From JBFXIE01 sp050176255 (GTDB lineage Bacteria > Pseudomonadota > Gammaproteobacteria > Burkholderiales > Burkholderiaceae_C), in the NCBI RefSeq assembly GCF_050176255.1, contig NZ_JBFXIE010000015.1: 63,642 nucleotides of DNA; one strand, given 5' to 3'. Of this stretch, positions 18,653 to 26,087 are shown in pieces. A program made the position numbers and the translations under genes. Within the stretch, counting starts at the first letter, position 1; the number at the start of each line of letters is the position of its first letter. Below the pieces are notes generated by a model that was not told where the DNA came from, did not search any database, and saw nothing but the letters and a program-made list of their open reading frames with translations.

Positions 18653-18686
18653 ACCAAAAAAACGCCCAACTGAGAACAGTTGGGCG
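18653..18686 (-). terminator. Hairpin terminator on the minus strand, probably the displaced tRNA-Phe terminator
   Basis: CGCCCAACT (18663-18671), a 6-nt loop and AGTTGGGCG (18678-18686) form a 9-bp stem. On the minus strand it is followed by a run of Ts. It lies 9 bp from a fragment matching the tRNA-Phe 3' end, which fits the original terminator of that tRNA pushed away by integration. Confidence 0.7.
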
Positions 18687-18694
18687 CTGAATTT

Positions 18695-18707
18695 TGGTGG
18701 CTGGGAC
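18695..18707 (-). other. Candidate left attachment remnant (tRNA-Phe 3' end)
   Basis: TGGTGGCTGGGAC matches the 3' end of tRNA-Phe (TGGTGGCCTGGGAC) with one base missing, then diverges. The hairpin next to it is oriented as a tRNA terminator. The short length makes the call tentative. Confidence 0.4.
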
Positions 18708-18768
18708 TCTCCGAGAAGATCTCTTGAAACCCTCATGAAATATAGATTTTTTCTTTTTAAGAATCTAG

Positions 18769-18802
18769 AGTTGCCCCCATAGTTGCCCCCATAGTTGCCC
18801 CC
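18769..18802 (+). repeat. Three AGTTGCCCCC repeats, left arm-like sites
   Basis: AGTTGCCCCC occurs at 18769-18778, 18781-18790 and 18793-18802, a strict 12-bp period. The sequence GAATCTAG precedes the first copy and also precedes the right-hand copies at 32712. These are probable integrase arm-binding sites. Confidence 0.65.
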
Positions 18803-18837
18803 AGACTTGCCTTTTCAAGACGCAAGATTGCTCGCAC

Positions 18838-19006
18838 CAGCCATTTCACCGGCACGTGCTTTGACCGGCCATAAACACTCCAAAGCCACCAAACCCACCA
18901 AAACTACCTGCCGTGCCAAGGCCGAGCGGCTACGGTAGGCAGTCGCCAGCCACTTCACCAGCACGCGCTTTGACCGGCCACAAACCCTCCAAAGCCACCA
19001 ACCAGG
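18838..19006. repeat. Two copies of a ~57-bp repeat, left end
   Basis: Copies begin near 18838 and 18947, each running CCAGCC, CACC.GCACG, GCTTTGACCGGCCA, ACTCC or CCTCC, AAAGCCACCAA. Two more copies lie at 30614-30773 in the opposite orientation. They occupy the 560-bp space between the YafJ-like gene and the first integrase, which otherwise holds the terminator, the att remnant, the arm repeats and the SOS-like box. Confidence 0.75.
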
Positions 19007-19039
19007 GCATGACAGGCACACTCCAGCAACCCTATGGAA

Positions 19040-19059
19040 TACTGTGATTTTGCACAGTA
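19040..19059 (+). promoter_or_regulatory. SOS (LexA) box upstream of the integrase
   Basis: TACTGTGATTTTGCACAGTA has the exact TACTGT-N8-ACAGTA form of the proteobacterial LexA box, within a longer perfect inverted repeat (GGAATACTGTG and CACAGTATTCC, 19036-19063). It ends 53 bp before the integrase ATG. LexA control of the integrase is inferred. Confidence 0.7.
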
Positions 19060-19112
19060 TTCCGCCATAATCCCGCGCAGATTAAAGCCCACCGCCTCTT
19101 ATAGGCCACCAA

Positions 19113-20318
19113 ATGCCCAAACGCATCCTTGAAAAAACCGCGCTGGAAGTCTCACGGCTCAAGGCCGAAGGCTCGTACGCCGTTGGCGGTGTCAGCGGCT
19201 TGTACCTGCGCATCGAGGGCGGCTCTCGTTCCTGGGTGTTCCGGTATGTCCACCTTGGCCACCGGCGACGCATGGGCCTGGGCAGCTATCCGCTGGTAAG
19301 CCTGGCTGAAGCACGCGAGGCCGCGCGGGACGCCCTCAAAGTGCGCAACGCCGGCAAAGACCCCCTCATCGCCCGTCAGGCGGCACGCGAGGCCGCCAGG
19401 CGCGCGCATGCCCAGCGGCTGGAGTTCGACAAGGCGGCCGAGGCCTTCATCCGTGAGCACGAAAGCACCTGGCGCAACTTGAAGCACGTCCAGCAGTGGC
19501 GCAACACGCTGGCCACCTACGCATCACCCCACTTTGGCACTGTGCCCGTGTCCGACATCGACCAGGCCATGGTTCTGCGCGCGCTGTCGCCTATCTGGAA
19601 GACAAAGACCGAAACCGCCTCGCGCCTGCGCGGGCGCATCGAGCAGATATTGGACTGGGCCACTGCCCACGGCCACCGCAGCGGCCCCAACCCTGCCCGC
19701 TGGCGCGGCCAGCTGGAGCACATCCTTGCAGACCCGGACAAGGTGGCCCCGGTAAAGCACCATCCGGCCGTTCCTTTCGCCCGGCTGCCTGATGTGTACC
19801 AACAGATCGCCGCCGTGCACGGGCAAACCGCGCGCGCGCTGTGTTTCCTGATTCTGACGGCCGCTCGTTCTGGTGAAGTGCGCGGCATGGTGTGGGACGA
19901 GGTTGACCAAGACGCTGGCCTGTGGGTCATTCCCAAGGAGCGGATGAAGTCCAAGAAAGAGCACCGCGTGCCCCTGCCCCGCCAGGCGCTGGTTCTGCTG
20001 CACGCTCAGCCGCGCGAAGACTTGGTGGAATATGTTTTTCCGTCCAACCGCAAGGGGCCGCTGTCCGACATGGCGTTTACTGCCTTGATGCGCAGGCACG
20101 ACCTGGGCGCCGTACCTCACGGGTTCCGCTCCACCTTCCGCGACTGGGCCGGCGAGATGACGCACCACCCGCGCGACGCGGTAGAGCTGTGCCTGGCTCA
20201 TACGATCGACACGAAGACCGAGGCAGCCTACCGGCGCGCCGACATGCTGGAAAAGCGCGCGGCCATCATGCAGGAATGGGCCGACTATGCGGCTCCGCGC
20301 GCGGCCCCTGACGCATAG
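19113..20318 (+). CDS. Tyrosine integrase (P4-type), left end of element 1
   Basis: Site-specific recombinase of 401 residues. It has the N-terminal DUF4102-like arm-binding domain (YAVGGVSGLYLRIEGGSRSW, LGSYPLVSLAEARE), a core-binding domain, and the catalytic domain with Arg in LTAARSGEVRGMVW, HGFRS for the His-x-x-Arg box, LAHTID and the nucleophile Tyr in TEAAYRRADM. It catalyses integration and excision of the element. An SOS-like box precedes it and a toxin-antitoxin pair follows on the same strand. The start at 19113 gives MPKRILEKTALEVS. Confidence 0.93.
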   Translation: MPKRILEKTALEVSRLKAEGSYAVGGVSGLYLRIEGGSRSWVFRYVHLGHRRRMGLGSYPLVSLAEAREAARDALKVRNAGKDPLIARQAAREAARRAHAQRLEFDKAAEAFIREHESTWRNLKHVQQWRNTLATYASPHFGTVPVSDIDQAMVLRALSPIWKTKTETASRLRGRIEQILDWATAHGHRSGPNPARWRGQLEHILADPDKVAPVKHHPAVPFARLPDVYQQIAAVHGQTARALCFLILTAARSGEVRGMVWDEVDQDAGLWVIPKERMKSKKEHRVPLPRQALVLLHAQPREDLVEYVFPSNRKGPLSDMAFTALMRRHDLGAVPHGFRSTFRDWAGEMTHHPRDAVELCLAHTIDTKTEAAYRRADMLEKRAAIMQEWADYAAPRAAPDA

Positions 20319-20391
20319 ACATTGCCAGCAACCACCTGGCCCGCATAACGCGGTGTTGCGCACCTGTGAACAAGTGACTACACTTTTCCGC

Positions 20392-20688
20392 ATGTACACC
20401 GTCAAGCGTTTGCCAGAGTTCACGCAATGGATCGGCTCCATGAAGGATGCCGTCACTCGTATCCGCCTGAACAAGCGGCTTGACAAGGTGCAACGTGGCT
20501 TGCTTGGCGACGTAGCCCCGGTGGGCGAAGGCGTGTTTGAGATGCGCGAATTCTTCGGCCCCGGCTGGCGCATGTACTACGTGCAGCAGGGCGATGTATT
20601 GATCGTGATGCTGGGCGGTGGTGACAAATCGACCCAGCAAGCCGATATTGCAGCGGCCATTGCGCTGGCCGAAACTTTAAAGGGGTGA
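20392..20688 (+). CDS. HigB/RelE-type addiction-module toxin
   Basis: A 98-residue toxin of the RelE/HigB-like addiction module killer family: MYTVKRLPEFTQWIGSMKD, IRLNKRLDKVQRGLLGD, GVFEMREFFGPGWRMYYVQQGD, and an acidic C-terminus with GGGDKSTQQADI. Members are ribosome-dependent mRNA nucleases. ATG 20392 matches the family N-terminus. The antitoxin gene begins 6 bp downstream. The pair stabilises the element; its position directly after the integrase is common in such islands. Confidence 0.88.
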   Translation: MYTVKRLPEFTQWIGSMKDAVTRIRLNKRLDKVQRGLLGDVAPVGEGVFEMREFFGPGWRMYYVQQGDVLIVMLGGGDKSTQQADIAAAIALAETLKG

Positions 20689-20694
20689 TTGACC

Positions 20695-21003
20695 ATGAGC
20701 AAGAAAATCAACGTTGCCGACCTGCCAGACTTCGACATGGCAGAAGAGCTGAAAACCGAAGAGGACATTGCCATCTACCTCACGCTGGTGCTGGAAGAAA
20801 ACGACCCGGCAGAACTGGTGCACGCCTTGAAAACGGTAGCCCGCTCCCGCGGCATGACCGAAGTGGCCCGCGCCAGCGGCGTGACCCGCGAGGCGCTGTA
20901 CAAAGCGCTGCGCCCTACCTCGCATCCGCGCTTTGACACCATCATGAAGGTGATCAACTCCTTTGGCCTGAAACTCAGCGTGCAACCCGCCGCGCACGGC
21001 TGA
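20695..21003 (+). CDS. HigA-type addiction-module antidote
   Basis: A 102-residue antitoxin partner of the preceding gene. It contains a helix-turn-helix of the putative addiction module antidote family: LVHALKTVARSRGMTEVARASGVTREALYKALRP, followed by NPRFDTIMKVINSFGLKL-like residues (HPRFDTIMKVINSFGLKL). It should neutralise the toxin and repress the operon. ATG 20695 was chosen over an in-frame TTG two codons earlier. It converges with the minus-strand AlpA-like gene at 21009, leaving 5 bp. Confidence 0.88.
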   Translation: MSKKINVADLPDFDMAEELKTEEDIAIYLTLVLEENDPAELVHALKTVARSRGMTEVARASGVTREALYKALRPTSHPRFDTIMKVINSFGLKLSVQPAAHG

Positions 21004-21008
21004 TCGCA

Positions 21009-21221
21009 TCACTGCGCGCCGGCATCTCCACCTGCGCCACCGCCCCACGCCTTAGGGCACCCCTGCAGCCACTGCGCTACCTCGGCCACCAGCCAAAACA
21101 GCTTCGCCCCCATCTTGCGCGGGTGCGGAAAGCCGCGCTGCTCGATCAGTGCGCGCAGGGTGTTCTCTGCCACGTCCAGCTCCTCCAGCAGCTGGGCCTT
21201 GGTGAAAATCAGCTTTTCCAT
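21009..21221 (-). CDS. Small AlpA-like helix-turn-helix protein
   Basis: A 70-residue DNA-binding protein: MEKLIFTKAQLLEELDVAENTLRALIEQRGFPHPRKMGAKLFWLVAEVAQWLQ. The pattern (helix-turn-helix, then FP.PRK.G, then W...EV..WL) is that of MerR/AlpA-type excisionase-like regulators. Start 21221 is preceded by a strong GGGGGAA ribosome site. A Gly-rich tail ends the protein. It could act as a recombination directionality factor or transcription activator for element 1. Confidence 0.75.
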   Translation of the reverse strand: MEKLIFTKAQLLEELDVAENTLRALIEQRGFPHPRKMGAKLFWLVAEVAQWLQGCPKAWGGGAGGDAGAQ

Positions 21222-21234
21222 GAGCAGTTCCCCC

Positions 21235-21369
21235 TCACGCCGCCTGCAAATGCTGCGGCCACTGCAGCGGCGCAATGGCATCAGGCCGGATGCGTCCGGC
21301 CGTGATGTCATCGGCCAGGGCGCGCGCGCCGGGCATCGCCCGCATGGCCAAGGCTGTGTTGTCCATCAT
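21235..21369 (-). CDS. Possible small protein, unknown
   Basis: A 44-codon frame (MMDNTALAMRAMPGARALADDITAGRIRPDAIAPLQWPQHLQAA) that ends 13 bp before the AlpA-like start and would be co-transcribed with it. A GTG at 21390 would add seven residues. There is no recognisable family; the only support is position and reading-frame fit. Confidence 0.35.
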   Translation of the reverse strand: MMDNTALAMRAMPGARALADDITAGRIRPDAIAPLQWPQHLQAA

Positions 21370-21438
21370 CACCTCGGCCGACACCTCCACCGTGGCTAGT
21401 ACGCGGCGCGCTGCGGCATGCCCCGCATGAAAATTTAC

Positions 21439-22170
21439 TCAACACCGTGCTGTGTGCCGCAGCTTGTGAATCTGCCCCGGCGTCATCAGATCACCTGCCC
21501 CCAGCACGCCCAGATCCAGCTCGCCCAATGCCTCCACCTGTGGCGGCGCGCTCCATTCCGGCTGCTGAGTGGCCATGGTCACCAACTCCTCCCAGATGAA
21601 GGCCATGCGCTCCCTGACCAGCTCAGCAGCAGCTTGCGGGCTGAACGCCGGACGGCCCAACGAGTCCTCTGCCCTGCTGCCATACATCGGCACGTGGGCG
21701 ACCAAGGCCATTGCACGCGCGATGGTGGCGCCTGCCTCCTGTAAAGCTTCGTAGGCTTTTACCCGCGTGTGTGCAGCATAAGCACGCCTGTGGGTGTTGA
21801 CGTAGCTACGGTATTCGCCGCTGGCGTTGACAAGGTGGTCGGTCAGTTCCTGGGCACATCGTGCCAGCGCGGCGCGCGTGGCGTCGGCAATGTCCTGTGC
21901 AGCGTTCTTAACCGACAGCGCAGCACGTACCGCTTCATTGCGCTCATAGCCTGCGGCCTCAAACTCACGCTGAAAATCTACATTGGCCTACGCTTGCGCG
22001 TTCTCGGCGGCCTGGAGCTTGCCCGTCAGTTCGGTTTGCCGGGCTTTCGTCTTGGCGTATTGCGCGCCCGCGCCCTGTTGATACGCCTCGCGCGCATTGG
22101 CCAACGCGGCAAGGGCCTCGTGCAGTTCGTCTTGGGCCTCGCCCAGTTGTTTTGTGATGTGGCTATGCAT
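21439..22170 (-). pseudogene. Coiled-coil protein gene interrupted by an amber codon
   Basis: From ATG 22170 (preceded by AGAGAGG) the frame encodes 60 residues (MHSHITKQLGEAQDELHEALAAL...), stops at TAG 21988-21990, then stays open in the same frame for another 182 codons to 21439, continuing ANVDFQREFEAAGYERNEAVRAALSV. Helix-forming, Ala/Glu-rich sequence runs on both sides, so one 243-residue protein with a single nonsense change (for example CAG to TAG) is the simplest reading. The function is unknown. It is the last gene of the operon starting at 22829. Confidence 0.7.
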
Positions 22171-22183
22171 GGTGGCCTCTCTT

Positions 22184-22396
22184 TCAGCAATCAGCCTTCA
22201 CGGTGGCAGCATCGCCGACCTGCCCTTGTGCCGTGCCGGCCTGGGTGAACTGCCGGCGCATGGCCGCCGTGTCGGCGCCGTGGAAGGCACCCGTGATGCG
22301 GTACAGCTCCTGGCGTGCGCGGTCGTATTGCAACATCGCCGCGTCCAGTTGGGTGCGTGCCGCGTTGAATGCCTGTTGGGCTTGTGCTTCGGTCAT
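22184..22396 (-). CDS. Small helical protein of element 1, unknown function
   Basis: 70 residues, MTEAQAQQAFNAARTQLDAAMLQYDRARQELYRI, almost entirely helical with coiled-coil character. A GAGGA ribosome site precedes ATG 22396. It sits between two other coiled-coil genes (22419-22829 and 21439-22170) with gaps of 22 and 13 bp, so all three look like one operon read from the inverted-repeat promoter at 22875. No family is recognised. A structural or host-phage-targeting role is only a guess from the satellite context. Confidence 0.6.
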   Translation of the reverse strand: MTEAQAQQAFNAARTQLDAAMLQYDRARQELYRITGAFHGADTAAMRRQFTQAGTAQGQVGDAATVKADC

Positions 22397-22418
22397 GGTT
22401 TGATCCTCGGGACGGTGG

Positions 22419-22829
22419 TTAAAAAATCAGATAGGCGCTGCGGGGCATGTGCTGCACAGGCGTGGCCGCTGGCGGCGCGGGCTTTGGCGCCAGACCGGCG
22501 CTTTCTAAGTGTTTGCGCGCCACCTGGCGCGCGGCCGGGGTGAGCTTGTCCAGCATGGCGGGCAGCGCATCGCGCAGCGCCTGGGCTGTGCCCTGCTCGG
22601 CCTCCAGCACCTGAACGCGGGCGCGCAGTGCAACCGCGTCATGCGTGGCCTTTTCAAGCAGCACCTTCAGGTGCTGCACCTGTTGCAGCAAGTCCTTCTC
22701 GCTGTGAGTGGATGGCGTCAAGGCGCGCAGCGCGGCCATTTCCTGCCGCCGTTTCTCGCGGTGGCGACGCTGGCGTTGCGCACCCGTGAGAGGCGCGTTT
22801 TGCGGTGTCGATAGCGCTGCGCGTTGCAT
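22419..22829 (-). CDS. Coiled-coil protein of element 1, first gene of its operon
   Basis: 136 residues. A basic N-terminal segment (GAQRQRRHREKRRQEMAALRA) is followed by a long coiled coil (SEKDLLQQVQHLKVLLEKATHDAVALRARVQVLEAEQ) and a Pro/Ala-rich tail. ATG 22829 (MQRAALSTPQ) was chosen because its upstream leader CCATAGGGACATG is identical to the leader of the alpA-like gene at 29471, and because the shared inverted repeat lies 46 bp upstream in both. The frame remains open upstream, so a longer form is possible. No family is recognised. Confidence 0.6.
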   Translation of the reverse strand: MQRAALSTPQNAPLTGAQRQRRHREKRRQEMAALRALTPSTHSEKDLLQQVQHLKVLLEKATHDAVALRARVQVLEAEQGTAQALRDALPAMLDKLTPAARQVARKHLESAGLAPKPAPPAATPVQHMPRSAYLIF

Positions 22830-22874
22830 GTCCCTATGGTGCGCAGTGGACAACCCACACGCCAGCGCTGCGCG

Positions 22875-22895
22875 TTGTGGCAACCTCAGCCACAA
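22875..22895 (-). promoter_or_regulatory. Inverted repeat TTGTGGC-N7-GCCACAA upstream of the coiled-coil operon
   Basis: TTGTGGC (22875-22881), 7 nt, GCCACAA (22889-22895). The same dyad with the same spacer lies upstream of the alpA-like gene (29517-29537), at the same 46-bp distance from the start codon. Confidence 0.65.
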
Positions 22896-22919
22896 CAACA
22901 CGCGTGCCCACCCGTTTTT

Positions 22920-23276
22920 TCAGTAAGGCAGTGCGCAAAACAGATGGCAACGCGCCGGCAGATCCTTCGCGGGCGTGTACCAGCGCGGCACGCCTGGCAA
23001 CCGGCCCTGCGCCGCCATGGCGCAATTGCCCTTGGTTTGCAGGTGGTAGCAGTCGCGGCAACAGCGCCGATCGTCGGCAAGTACATCGGCGCCGTTTGGC
23101 GCCAGCAAGGCCAGCAGCTCGTGCTTGTGATGGGCAATGGCCGCACGCAGCTCCGCATCCAGCGCCGATGCGGGCCGCACATGCAAGGCACCATCAGGCG
23201 CAACGGCCAGGTGCAGCGCCAAGCGCCGCAGGTAGGCCAGCAGTTCGGTGGCAGAGAGGTGACGCATGGCATTCAC
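22920..23276 (-). CDS. TubC-like N-terminal domain and Cys-rich protein following the primase-helicase
   Basis: 118 residues. The N-terminal half (LSATELLAYLRRLALHLAVAPDGALHVRP..., HHKHELLALLA) resembles the small TubC N-terminal docking-like domain often encoded beside primases in integrated elements. The C-terminal half carries CCRDCYHLQTKGNC and RWYTPAKDLPARCHLFC, a probable metal site. A GTG start at 23276 abuts the TGA of the helicase gene; ATG 23267 is an alternative. It is probably translated together with the primase-helicase. Confidence 0.65.
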   Translation of the reverse strand: MNAMRHLSATELLAYLRRLALHLAVAPDGALHVRPASALDAELRAAIAHHKHELLALLAPNGADVLADDRRCCRDCYHLQTKGNCAMAAQGRLPGVPRWYTPAKDLPARCHLFCALPY

Positions 23277-25427
23277 TCAAAACGTGGCGACGTCTTCAAC
23301 CATGTCCGCTGCATCGGCGGCAGCTTCAACCGCAGGGCTTTCCTCGCGCGTGGCGTAAACCGCCCAATGCAGCAAGCCAGCGCGGTGGCCGATACGCACA
23401 AAGCGTTTTCCGTCAACGATGCGCCCTTGCATGCGCTCAATCCACCGACCAAGCATGCGCGAGTTGATCTTGCCGGCCTGCCCAGCAACGTCATCCAGGG
23501 CCATGGATAGCAGCGCGTCAGTGCCGCACCGCTGGATAGCGGCGCCCACGGTGGTTTGATGGCTGCCGAAGGCCGCATACCACGCCTCCATCATTGCGCG
23601 CAGCTTGGTGGTTTCGGGGTCTTGCTCAAATGCACGCTTGGCGGCCTCCATGGGGTCGGCCAGATCGGGAAGGATGGCGTCCTGCGCCATATCCACATGG
23701 TGCGCCAGCCAGCAAATGGGCTGGCGCACCAGGTCATCCCAGTGTTCAAAGCTGGCCGTGCGGCCACTGGCCATCTTGGGCCGGCCTGCCGCGATGTAGG
23801 CGCGCACGATGGTCAGCGCCGCCACAACATAGGCCAGCCGGTCAGTCTGCACCATCTGGGCAGGGTCAAAGCTGAAATCCCGCGTGTAGGGCGTCTCGCT
23901 TTGCGCGTCGATCCGGGCCGTCAGCACGCGGCGGCAAGTGTCGCTTGTCATGCGCAGGTTGTTGCCCGTAGCGATGAATAACGCACGGTTGGGCAGCGTC
24001 ACGGTTTCGCTACTGCCCAGTACGCGATCCGCAAAGGTGGGAGCGGTCAAAAAGGCATCGAGCGATGCGGATCCCAGCGGCTCGCGCACGTTGTCCCACA
24101 GCACCACGCGCTGGCCCTCACGCAGCACGGCAAACAGCCGCTTGCGGGTTTCTTCGTCAGTGTCTGCGGGCGGCAGGATGGAAGGCTCGGCGCCCGTGGC
24201 CAGGATGCCAATGCAGCGCGCCAGCAGTGTTTTTCCGCTGCCCGCTGCTGGCGCATCAAAGCCCACACCTGGCGCTGTGGGCAGGCTGGCGCGCAGCGCA
24301 GCGGACAGCAAGCCATGAAGCACCACGCCATTGGCAACGGAATCCACCAGCGGGAACTGGGCCAACGGCGCCCACAGAAAGCGCAGCGCCTGCAACGCGT
24401 CTTGCACGCCAGGCGACTGCGGCACACGCGGCGGGTTGGGGTGTTCGCAGTAGTACAGCAGGCCCGATTGTTCATCGTGCCCCGGCCGGTCCAAGATGGT
24501 TCCATCCATGCGCAGTGTGGGCGCAGTCACCACGGCCACCAGCTTTTTGAAGCCACGCTCGCCATGCTTGGCCAGGATGGCGCGCGCAACGCTCAACGGT
24601 GCATCCTCGGGGCATTCCTCTGTGGTGTCGTCGCCGTCCACCTTGCGGCGGCTGCGCACAGAATAGAACTCGCACACGCGGCCCATGTGGTCGGTCAACC
24701 AGTCGGGCGTGACGGCACGGGCCTTGCCGTCGCTCACATAGGCAACGGCGCCCTCGCCATAGTCAAACAGTTCACCGCGCTCTTGCAGCACCGATAGCAC
24801 GGCATCGGTGGTGGCCACGCGCATGCCGCGTCCCAGTTGAATGCGCGCACTCTGGCGCAGCAGCTCAAAGCGCATGCCACCGTGGCGGTGCGTGTACAGA
24901 TATGGGCGCTGGCCGCTTTTAAGGTTGACCACCGCCACGCGGGTGTCGTTGTCAGGATCTAACGGGTCGGCAAACTGGGCGTTATGCCAGCGGTCGGGGC
25001 GATCCAGAATGTCGCCCACTGCCACGGTCTTGCCCAACTCGGACGTCAGCACAAAGTCACCCATCAACACGCGCTGCGCGCTGGCACGTTGCAGTACGTC
25101 ACGGGCCTTTTCCAGCGGAATGCCCCGGCGCTTGGCCAGTGCCGGCGCCTGCTGCTGTGCCCAACGCTCGCGCTGCGCGGCGCATTGCCCCGCCAGGTTG
25201 GCGCGCTGGGTTTTCTTGAGGGCCTGGGCCTGCTTGTGCGTGTCGGCATCGTGCGGAATCAGCGCCAGATCAAACAGTGCCAGGGGGTCGCCAAAGATGC
25301 GCGGCGCGGCATGCGGGCGTTGCAGGCCATGCAACAGCACGGGCGGCGCGCAAAAGTCCAGGCGCTCAGGCTGCCACACACTGCCGTCGATGATGGTGCG
25401 CTCCAACGCCTGGCCAGCGCGGCCCAC
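23277..25427 (-). CDS. Primase-helicase, C-terminal part (P-loop ATPase), downstream of a frameshift
   Basis: 716 codons to the TGA at 23277. The first part (ALERTIIDGSVWQPERLDFCAPPVLLHGL) is the last piece of an archaeo-eukaryotic primase domain whose beginning lies in the next reading frame (25429-25989). The C-terminal ATPase domain has Walker A APAAGSGKTLLAR near residue 390, a Walker-B-like VVLWDN, and the sensor-like FIATGNN. It should unwind and prime DNA for element replication, like P4 alpha. The GTG at 25427 is merely the first start codon in this frame and probably not a natural start. Confidence 0.75.
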   Translation of the reverse strand: MGRAGQALERTIIDGSVWQPERLDFCAPPVLLHGLQRPHAAPRIFGDPLALFDLALIPHDADTHKQAQALKKTQRANLAGQCAAQRERWAQQQAPALAKRRGIPLEKARDVLQRASAQRVLMGDFVLTSELGKTVAVGDILDRPDRWHNAQFADPLDPDNDTRVAVVNLKSGQRPYLYTHRHGGMRFELLRQSARIQLGRGMRVATTDAVLSVLQERGELFDYGEGAVAYVSDGKARAVTPDWLTDHMGRVCEFYSVRSRRKVDGDDTTEECPEDAPLSVARAILAKHGERGFKKLVAVVTAPTLRMDGTILDRPGHDEQSGLLYYCEHPNPPRVPQSPGVQDALQALRFLWAPLAQFPLVDSVANGVVLHGLLSAALRASLPTAPGVGFDAPAAGSGKTLLARCIGILATGAEPSILPPADTDEETRKRLFAVLREGQRVVLWDNVREPLGSASLDAFLTAPTFADRVLGSSETVTLPNRALFIATGNNLRMTSDTCRRVLTARIDAQSETPYTRDFSFDPAQMVQTDRLAYVVAALTIVRAYIAAGRPKMASGRTASFEHWDDLVRQPICWLAHHVDMAQDAILPDLADPMEAAKRAFEQDPETTKLRAMMEAWYAAFGSHQTTVGAAIQRCGTDALLSMALDDVAGQAGKINSRMLGRWIERMQGRIVDGKRFVRIGHRAGLLHWAVYATREESPAVEAAADAADMVEDVATF

Positions 25428-25428
25428 C

Positions 25429-25989
25429 TCAAACCAGCCCAGCAGCCCACAGCAGTTGCATCAGGGCACGGCCGGCCTCGGGAATGCGGGACGCATCGCG
25501 AACCGGAATGTAGAGCCGGTGGCGCGTGAGGGCCGACAACTCGCGCCCGCCAGGCGCGCGCACACCGGCCGAGCAGCTCGGGCGCCACAGCATGGGCGCG
25601 CCGACCAGCGCGGGGCAGGCGTCGATCAGGCGCTGGCGAAATGCGTCGGCGCTCAGTTCACCATCGGGCGTGCCGTCATGGTCCAACATCAGCACGCCGG
25701 GGCCTGCGGGGTAGGCAAAGTGCCGCCGCGTGCGGGATATGGCATCGGGCTGGCCCTGCGCGTCGCGCTCCGGCACGATGGTGGCTTGCACGCGGTCACA
25801 CACCCCCCAGCTAACGGCCTGTGCAGGGCTCAGGTTTTCCAACACATCGGCCAGCGCTTGCAAGCCCTGCACAGTCGCCCGCTGGGCCGTGCCGCGCATC
25901 ATGTTGGCCGCGCTTTCCTTGGCCATGGAGCCATCGGCCGCGAGTGACAGCACCTTTGTCAGCCGGTCGGGCACAGTGGAAGTAAACAC
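25429..25989 (-). CDS. Primase-helicase, N-terminal primase part, ends at a frameshift
   Basis: 186 residues of archaeo-eukaryotic primase type: GVLMLDHDGTPDGELS holds the metal-binding Asp pair, SCSAGVRAPGG and RHRLYIPV the nucleotide-binding segment. It ends LLWAAGLV-stop. Removing one G from the GGG at 25438-25440 joins it smoothly as LLWAAGWFEVGRAGQALERTIID to the 716-codon frame, giving a single protein of about 900 residues. Either the gene is broken, the base is a sequencing error, or the frame is switched during translation. Confidence 0.75.
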   Translation of the reverse strand: MFTSTVPDRLTKVLSLAADGSMAKESAANMMRGTAQRATVQGLQALADVLENLSPAQAVSWGVCDRVQATIVPERDAQGQPDAISRTRRHFAYPAGPGVLMLDHDGTPDGELSADAFRQRLIDACPALVGAPMLWRPSCSAGVRAPGGRELSALTRHRLYIPVRDASRIPEAGRALMQLLWAAGLV

Positions 25990-26087
25990 CGTGAAGTGCA
26001 GTGCGCCGGGCTCCGGGGGGGGTGTTTGCCGCGCTCGTGTTTGTGGCGACGGCCTTGTGTGTTGTCATCGTGGGGTTCTCGTTTTTT

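Noticed and set aside
18836..19006. CRISPR array from the repeats near 18.8-19.0 kb
   Set aside because: Only two copies occur, about 109 bp apart, with inverted copies 12 kb away and no cas genes. The spacing and orientation do not fit CRISPR.
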